A stretch of DNA of 64,000 nt, from assembly GCF_012935695.1 (NCBI RefSeq), contig NZ_CP052859.1, forward strand, positions 6,117,001 to 6,181,000. The letters run 5' to 3'. This document shows, piece after piece, positions 60,071-64,000 of the stretch (positions are counted from its first letter, which is position 1; the number at the start of each line of letters is the position of its first letter). The DNA is from Pseudomonas sp. ADAK18 (GTDB lineage: Bacteria > Pseudomonadota > Gammaproteobacteria > Pseudomonadales > Pseudomonadaceae). The translations under genes and the position numbers were made by a program. The notes beneath the pieces are model-generated. The model made no database searches. It saw only the letters and a program-made list of their open reading frames with translations, and was not told the origin of the DNA.

Positions 60071-60761
60071 AATCGTGCTGCTCCGCGTCGCTCAACGGTT
60101 GGCTGCTGGTACTGTCCTGCATGCGCAGTACGGTGCTGTCGCCTTGGGTTTCCAGCAGTTCGATTTTTTGCACCAGCTCACCGCCGTCGATATTGATCTG
60201 GATGAACACTTGCTTGAGCAGCAGCGAGCGTGGGATCAAGGTCAACTTCCACTGCTTGGCCTCGCCTTGCAGTTGCAGCTCGAAGTCGCGCTGCAAGCCG
60301 CTGCTGTCGCCTTGCAATACGGCGAGGAACAAGCGGTTCTGCTCGGCACCGGCGCTCTTGTTCGGCAGTGGCTGCCAGCCGTTGGCGTCGCGGCGGGCAA
60401 TGCCTTGGGCGCTGATGCGGTAGTCCTGTTGCAGTGGGCTTTTCAGCAACCACAGCAGACCGTGATCCTTGGCCAGGACAAAGGTGCCCTTGCTGGTCAG
60501 CGGTTGTGGCAGGGCGCGCAGGTGTTTTTCCTGGATGAAGTTGCCGTGAATCACCGAAGGCTTGGCGAGTTGATCGCTGAGTTGTTGCAGGTCAAACGCC
60601 TGGGCCACGCCTGAAAACCCAAACAGCACGAACACTGTAGGGGCGAGCGTGCTCGCGAAGAACCCGAGGGCGCCGCGCACTGTCAGGCGGCCTGCGTTAT
60701 CGTTGACGACCTTCGCGAGCAAGTTGAGTCGTCGCACCGCCGCTCCCACATTGGATCTCAT
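60060..60761 (-). CDS. LolA-like outer-membrane lipoprotein/lipid carrier
   Basis: A 233-aa protein of the LolA-related family in aryl-polyene clusters, with VIHGNFIQEKHLRALPQPLTSKGTFVLAKDHGLLW. It should ferry lipid or pigment across the periplasm. The mature part starts after VAQA (residue 55). Codons 4-42 correspond to a REP pair (60636-60750), so the signal peptide is much longer than usual. ATG 60761 overlaps the thioesterase stop by 4 nt, which supports this start. Confidence 0.82.
   Translation of the reverse strand: MRSNVGAAVRRLNLLAKVVNDNAGRLTVRGALGFFASTLAPTVFVLFGFSGVAQAFDLQQLSDQLAKPSVIHGNFIQEKHLRALPQPLTSKGTFVLAKDHGLLWLLKSPLQQDYRISAQGIARRDANGWQPLPNKSAGAEQNRLFLAVLQGDSSGLQRDFELQLQGEAKQWKLTLIPRSLLLKQVFIQINIDGGELVQKIELLETQGDSTVLRMQDSTSSQPLSDAEQHDFAQ
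60636..60750. repeat. REP pair inside the LolA-like coding region
   Basis: Arm 1 TGTAGGGGCGAGCGTGCTCG...(60636-60660) and arm 2 with CTTCGCGAGC...CCGCTCCCACA (60711-60750) pair only partly, because arm 2 has about 16 extra nt. The pair is a member of the same repeat group as the intergenic REP doublets but lies in frame in the 5' part of a gene. Confidence 0.7.
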
Positions 60762-61183
60762 TTCAAAGCCCTTTCGACAGCGTCTGTAAATACCTTGGGC
60801 GAGGCCAACTGCATTTCGCGGCTGGCAATCTCCACCGCCACTTGCACGGTGCTGGCGCGGGTCAGGCGCTCGCCGCTGGCCAGGTCGGTAATCAGGTAAT
60901 TGACCTTCAAGCGGCTCTCCCACTCCACCAGGCTGGCGCGCACGTTGATGGTTTGGCCGAAGGTCGCGCCGCGTACGTAACGCAGCTGCATATCGATCAC
61001 CGGCCAGGCGTAGCCCGATTCGAGCATCGTCGTGTAGTTGTGGCCGATCTTGTCCAGCAAGGCGCAGCGGGCCACTTCCAGGTACTTCACGTAATGGCCG
61101 TGCCACACCACATTCATGGTGTCGATGTCGAAAAACGGCACCAGGATTTCGGTGTCACTGTGCAGCACACCCTTGCTACGCAT
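60758..61183 (-). CDS. Thioesterase (4-hydroxybenzoyl-CoA thioesterase-like)
   Basis: Hot-dog-fold thioesterase (141 aa) with the motif FFDIDTMNVVWHGHYVKYLE, where an Asp (about 19 or 21) would be catalytic. In aryl-polyene clusters it would release or edit the acyl chain. ATG 61183 chosen; it overlaps the lyase gene end by 8 nt and the LolA-like gene by 4 nt. Confidence 0.85.
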   Translation of the reverse strand: MRSKGVLHSDTEILVPFFDIDTMNVVWHGHYVKYLEVARCALLDKIGHNYTTMLESGYAWPVIDMQLRYVRGATFGQTINVRASLVEWESRLKVNYLITDLASGERLTRASTVQVAVEIASREMQLASPKVFTDAVERALK

Positions 61184-62717
61184 GCAGCCTCCAGTGTTGC
61201 TCGGCGATGCGTTGCAGGCACAGGCGCAGTTCGCCTTCCAGGGCGCGGTCTTCGATGACCGGCGGGAAGTCCTTGGCGAGCGCTTCGTGCATGGTAGCCA
61301 GGGCCGGTGGCAGAGGACGCGCGTCTTCGGCTTGGCCTCGCAGCCACACACCTTGATTGGCGGCGAGCAAGGCGGCGGCGGCGACCTGTTCGGTCAGCTC
61401 CAGCACGCGAATGGCGTCGCGGGCGGCGATGGTGCCCATGCTCACCTTGTCCTGGTTATGGCACTCGGTGGAGCGCGAGAACACGCTGGCGGGCATCGTA
61501 TTTTTCAGGGCTTCGGCGGTCCAGGCGCTGGTACCGATCTGCACGGCCTTGAAGCCATGATTGATCATTGCCCGGTCGGCCGGGGCGCCCGACAGGTTGC
61601 TCGGCAAACCGTGGTTGTAACGCACGTCCACCAGCAGCGCCAGTTGCCGGTCCAGCAGGTCGGCGACGTTGGCCACCAGGGTCTTGAGGCTGTCCATGGC
61701 GAAGGCGATATGCCCACCGTAGAAATGCCCCCCGTGCAGCACGCGCTCAGCTTCGGCGTCGATGATCGGGTTGTCATTGGCGCTGTTGAGTTCGATCTCG
61801 ATGAACGAACGCAGCCAGTTCAGGCTGTCGGCCAGCACCCCCAGGACGTGGGGTGCGCAGCGCAGGGAGTAGCGATCTTGCAGGCGATGCAACGGCGCGG
61901 TCGGCGCGTCGATGGCCAAATCCTTGCGCAGCCAGGCGGCGACTTGCATCTGCCCCGGATGTGGCTTGGCGGCGAATAGGCGTTCGTCGAAGTGCTCCGG
62001 GTTACCTTGCAGCGCCACCACGTTCATTGCCGTGATGCGCGTGGCCAGTTGCAGCAGGTAATCGGCGCGGGCGAAGGCCAGGCAGGCCAGGCCTGTCATC
62101 ACGGCGGTGCCATTCATCAAGGCCAGGGCTTCTTTCGGACGCAGTACCAGCGGATCCCAACCCAGTTCGCGGTGTACGTCGGCGGCCTGGCGACGCTCGC
62201 CACGGAACATCACTTCGCGCTCGCCGGACAGGGTCGCGGCGACATAGGACAAGGGTGTCAGGTCACCGCTGGCGCCCACCGAGCCTTCTTCCGGGATCAG
62301 TGGCAGCACGTCGAATTCGAGGAAGGCGTGCAGGCGTTCCAGCAGCTCCACTCGCACACCGGACACGCCATGGCACAGCGACTGCAAACGCGCGGCGAGT
62401 ACTGCACGGGTCGCTTGTGCATCCAGCAGCTTGCCCAGGCCGCAGCCGTGAAAGGTGTAGAGATGACGCGGCAACGCTTCGACGTGCTGCAATGGCACGG
62501 CCACCACGCAGGAGTCGCCATAACCGGTGGTGACACCGTAGATCACGCCTTCCTTGTCCAGCAGCGAATCAAGGAACTGCGCGCCTTTGGCGATGCGTTG
62601 GCGATACTCGGCATCGCCTTGCAACTGAGTCGGCACTTGGCGGTTGGCCAGGGCCAGCACGTCTTCGATGCGCAGAGGGAGTTCGCCGAAGGTTACCGGC
62701 TCAAGATGCGTCGTCAT
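61176..62717 (-). CDS. Aromatic amino-acid ammonia lyase (HAL/TAL-like)
   Basis: A 513-aa MIO enzyme that removes ammonia from an aromatic amino acid to give a cinnamic or coumaric-type primer for the polyene. The self-forming MIO triad is ASG (149-151), the catalytic Tyr60 is in YGVTTGYGDS, and LNSANDNPI and the RSTECHNQDKVSMG segment are conserved. Specificity position LYTFHGCG differs from plain histidase, but the substrate cannot be fixed by eye. Overlaps the acyltransferase by 17 nt. Confidence 0.9.
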   Translation of the reverse strand: MTTHLEPVTFGELPLRIEDVLALANRQVPTQLQGDAEYRQRIAKGAQFLDSLLDKEGVIYGVTTGYGDSCVVAVPLQHVEALPRHLYTFHGCGLGKLLDAQATRAVLAARLQSLCHGVSGVRVELLERLHAFLEFDVLPLIPEEGSVGASGDLTPLSYVAATLSGEREVMFRGERRQAADVHRELGWDPLVLRPKEALALMNGTAVMTGLACLAFARADYLLQLATRITAMNVVALQGNPEHFDERLFAAKPHPGQMQVAAWLRKDLAIDAPTAPLHRLQDRYSLRCAPHVLGVLADSLNWLRSFIEIELNSANDNPIIDAEAERVLHGGHFYGGHIAFAMDSLKTLVANVADLLDRQLALLVDVRYNHGLPSNLSGAPADRAMINHGFKAVQIGTSAWTAEALKNTMPASVFSRSTECHNQDKVSMGTIAARDAIRVLELTEQVAAAALLAANQGVWLRGQAEDARPLPPALATMHEALAKDFPPVIEDRALEGELRLCLQRIAEQHWRLHA

Positions 62718-63636
62718 CGGTCTTCCAGAAAGGGTAAAAGTTGAACCATTGTTGGGGAGCTTGCAGGCAGAACTGGCCCAGGCGCTCGGCGTAGCGAGCG
62801 GTCCATTGGGCGATCACCTGCTGGCGGTTGCTGCGCTTCCATTCGATCAGTTGGGTGAAGGGCTCGATGATCAAGCGATAACGGCCTTCGTGCTTCAGGC
62901 ACATCAACAGGTTGACCGGGCATTTCAGCAGGCCGGCCAGCAGCCACGGGCCTTGTGGAAATGCCGCGTCGTGGCCGAGAAAATCCACCCGGACCGTGCG
63001 CCCGCCATGCAGTGGTACGCGGTCACCGGCAATCGCCAGCCACTCGCCGTCGTCCAGGCGTTGGCTGAGCAGCAGCATGGTTGCCGGGTCCAGTTCGCTG
63101 ACCTGGATCAGCCGCAAATTGCTGGCCCCGGCTTCGCCCAGCAGGCGATTGAAACGTTCGGCGTGCTTGGTGTGCACCAGTACGTTCATGGTGACTTTCT
63201 CACCCAGCTCCGCCAGCGCGCGGCACACTTCCAGGTTGCCCAGGTGTGCGCCCACCAGCATCTGCCCGCGTTCGCCGCGCAACTGATCGCGCAGTTTCGC
63301 CGGGTCGACAATTTCGATCTGTTCCAGGCGCAGCTTGCCGTTCCACACGTCGAGCTTGTCCAGCAAGGCATCGCCGAAGGCCATGAACTGGCCGAAGACT
63401 CTTTTATGGGTGGGGCGCAGATCGTCGCGACCACTCCACTCGGCCAGCCGCTGCTGGTACTGCCAGGCGCTCTGTCGGGCGGTGCGGCCGAACAGGAAGA
63501 AGTAGAAAACAATGGCGTACAGAAGCGGGCTCAACACCCGGCGGCCGAGAAATTTGGCACCGAATGCGGTGAGCTTCATCAGCCAGAAACTACCGCGCTC
63601 CTGGCGGTCGGCCCAATGCCGGGTGCTTTCGTTCAT
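62701..63636 (-). CDS. LpxL/HtrB-type lysophospholipid acyltransferase-like
   Basis: A 311-aa membrane-associated acyltransferase with the HX4E motif HLGNLE (His131, Glu136) and an N-terminal hydrophobic segment (about 34-50). It probably attaches the polyene or fatty acid to a lipid headgroup. It overlaps the glycosyltransferase by 4 nt. Starts further upstream run through the glycosyltransferase, so ATG 63636 is used. Confidence 0.85.
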   Translation of the reverse strand: MNESTRHWADRQERGSFWLMKLTAFGAKFLGRRVLSPLLYAIVFYFFLFGRTARQSAWQYQQRLAEWSGRDDLRPTHKRVFGQFMAFGDALLDKLDVWNGKLRLEQIEIVDPAKLRDQLRGERGQMLVGAHLGNLEVCRALAELGEKVTMNVLVHTKHAERFNRLLGEAGASNLRLIQVSELDPATMLLLSQRLDDGEWLAIAGDRVPLHGGRTVRVDFLGHDAAFPQGPWLLAGLLKCPVNLLMCLKHEGRYRLIIEPFTQLIEWKRSNRQQVIAQWTARYAERLGQFCLQAPQQWFNFYPFWKTDDDAS

Positions 63637-64000
63637 GCCTGCCACCGTCGCCAGAGAATCATTGGTGCGCGCAGCAGCATGCCGAAGAACAGCCGGGTGT
63701 GCATGGAGGAGATCAGGGCGTTGTCGTGGACCATCCGAAAGTGCGACAGGCCATCGGCGGGGTAATGCACCTTGGTGGGCAGCCAGCGCATCGGCTGGTT
63801 GCGCCACGACAGGCGCACGATAATGTCTGAGTCGAAATCCATGCGCTTGCCGATGTTGGCGGAGTCCATCAACGCCAATACGGGTCGTAGCGGGTAGATG
63901 CGAAAGCCACACATCGAATCACGAATCTGCAACGACAGGCTGTTGATCCACACCCACACGTGGGTCAGGTAGCGGGCATACAAGCGGCCTTTGGGCACGC
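63633..64000 (-). CDS. Family 2 glycosyltransferase (3' part, truncated by window edge)
   Basis: C-terminal 122 residues of a glycosyltransferase 2-like protein; the start lies beyond the right edge. Visible are DSMCGFRIYPL, RMDFDSDIIVRL, and HYPADGLSHFRM, typical of dolichol-phosphate mannosyltransferase-like GT2 enzymes found in aryl-polyene clusters. Followed in the operon by the acyltransferase. Confidence 0.82.
   Translation of the reverse strand, partial: VPKGRLYARYLTHVWVWINSLSLQIRDSMCGFRIYPLRPVLALMDSANIGKRMDFDSDIIVRLSWRNQPMRWLPTKVHYPADGLSHFRMVHDNALISSMHTRLFFGMLLRAPMILWRRWQA

Overview
The window is a GC-rich chromosomal segment of a Pseudomonas, most likely of the P. fluorescens group. 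From memory of P. aeruginosa PAO1, the gene order from the first ABC transporter through hemE follows the PA5076 to PA5034 region almost without interruption. The many intergenic REP-type inverted repeats with cores such as GGGCTTGCTCGCGA are also typical of fluorescent pseudomonads. No database search was possible. All family names come from motifs, lengths and gene order.

Layout of the core part (1-48 kb). An amino-acid ABC transporter (1-2325) is followed on the minus strand by two tandem chemoreceptors, rsmE, tatABC, hisE/hisI and ubiE-ubiJ-ubiB. Next is the medium-chain-length polyhydroxyalkanoate (PHA) locus: phaI-phaF on plus, and phaC1-phaZ-phaC2-phaD on minus. Then come a DUF971 gene, hslV-hslU, a SPOR-domain gene with argS, and priA. 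After these are rpmE, a secreted nuclease, a malic enzyme, ponA with the divergent pilMNOPQ operon, aroK-aroB-damX, gltB-gltD and hemE. An MFS exporter with a divergent LysR gene, and a lone PemK/MazF-type gene, lie between this block and the last region.

The right end (51.2-64 kb) is a tightly overlapping minus-strand operon that looks like an aryl-polyene/xanthomonadin-type pigment cluster. It has an aromatic amino-acid ammonia lyase, a hot-dog thioesterase, two ketosynthases, a ketoreductase, a dehydratase, a methyltransferase and a flavin protein with halogenase motifs. It also has a LolA-like carrier, an MMPL exporter, two lipoproteins, an LpxL-type acyltransferase and a glycosyltransferase. 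The acyl carrier proteins and CoA/ACP ligase expected for such a pathway are not here and should lie beyond the right edge.

Most notable points: (i) PilM has lost the middle of its actin-like fold in frame, and PilQ has lost its AMIN domains, while pilN, pilO and pilP look near normal; (ii) a 166-bp MITE-like element with 18-bp perfect terminal inverted repeats, a 12-bp flanking direct repeat and a REP pair inside has split the hemE terminator; (iii) a REP pair now encodes the signal-peptide region of the LolA-like protein; (iv) the rpmE terminator is embedded in the signal-peptide codons of the next gene; (v) a flavin halogenase-like enzyme sits in the pigment cluster; (vi) there are good sigma-32 (hslVU), sigma-54-like (phaC1) and sigma-28-like (chemoreceptor) promoter candidates.
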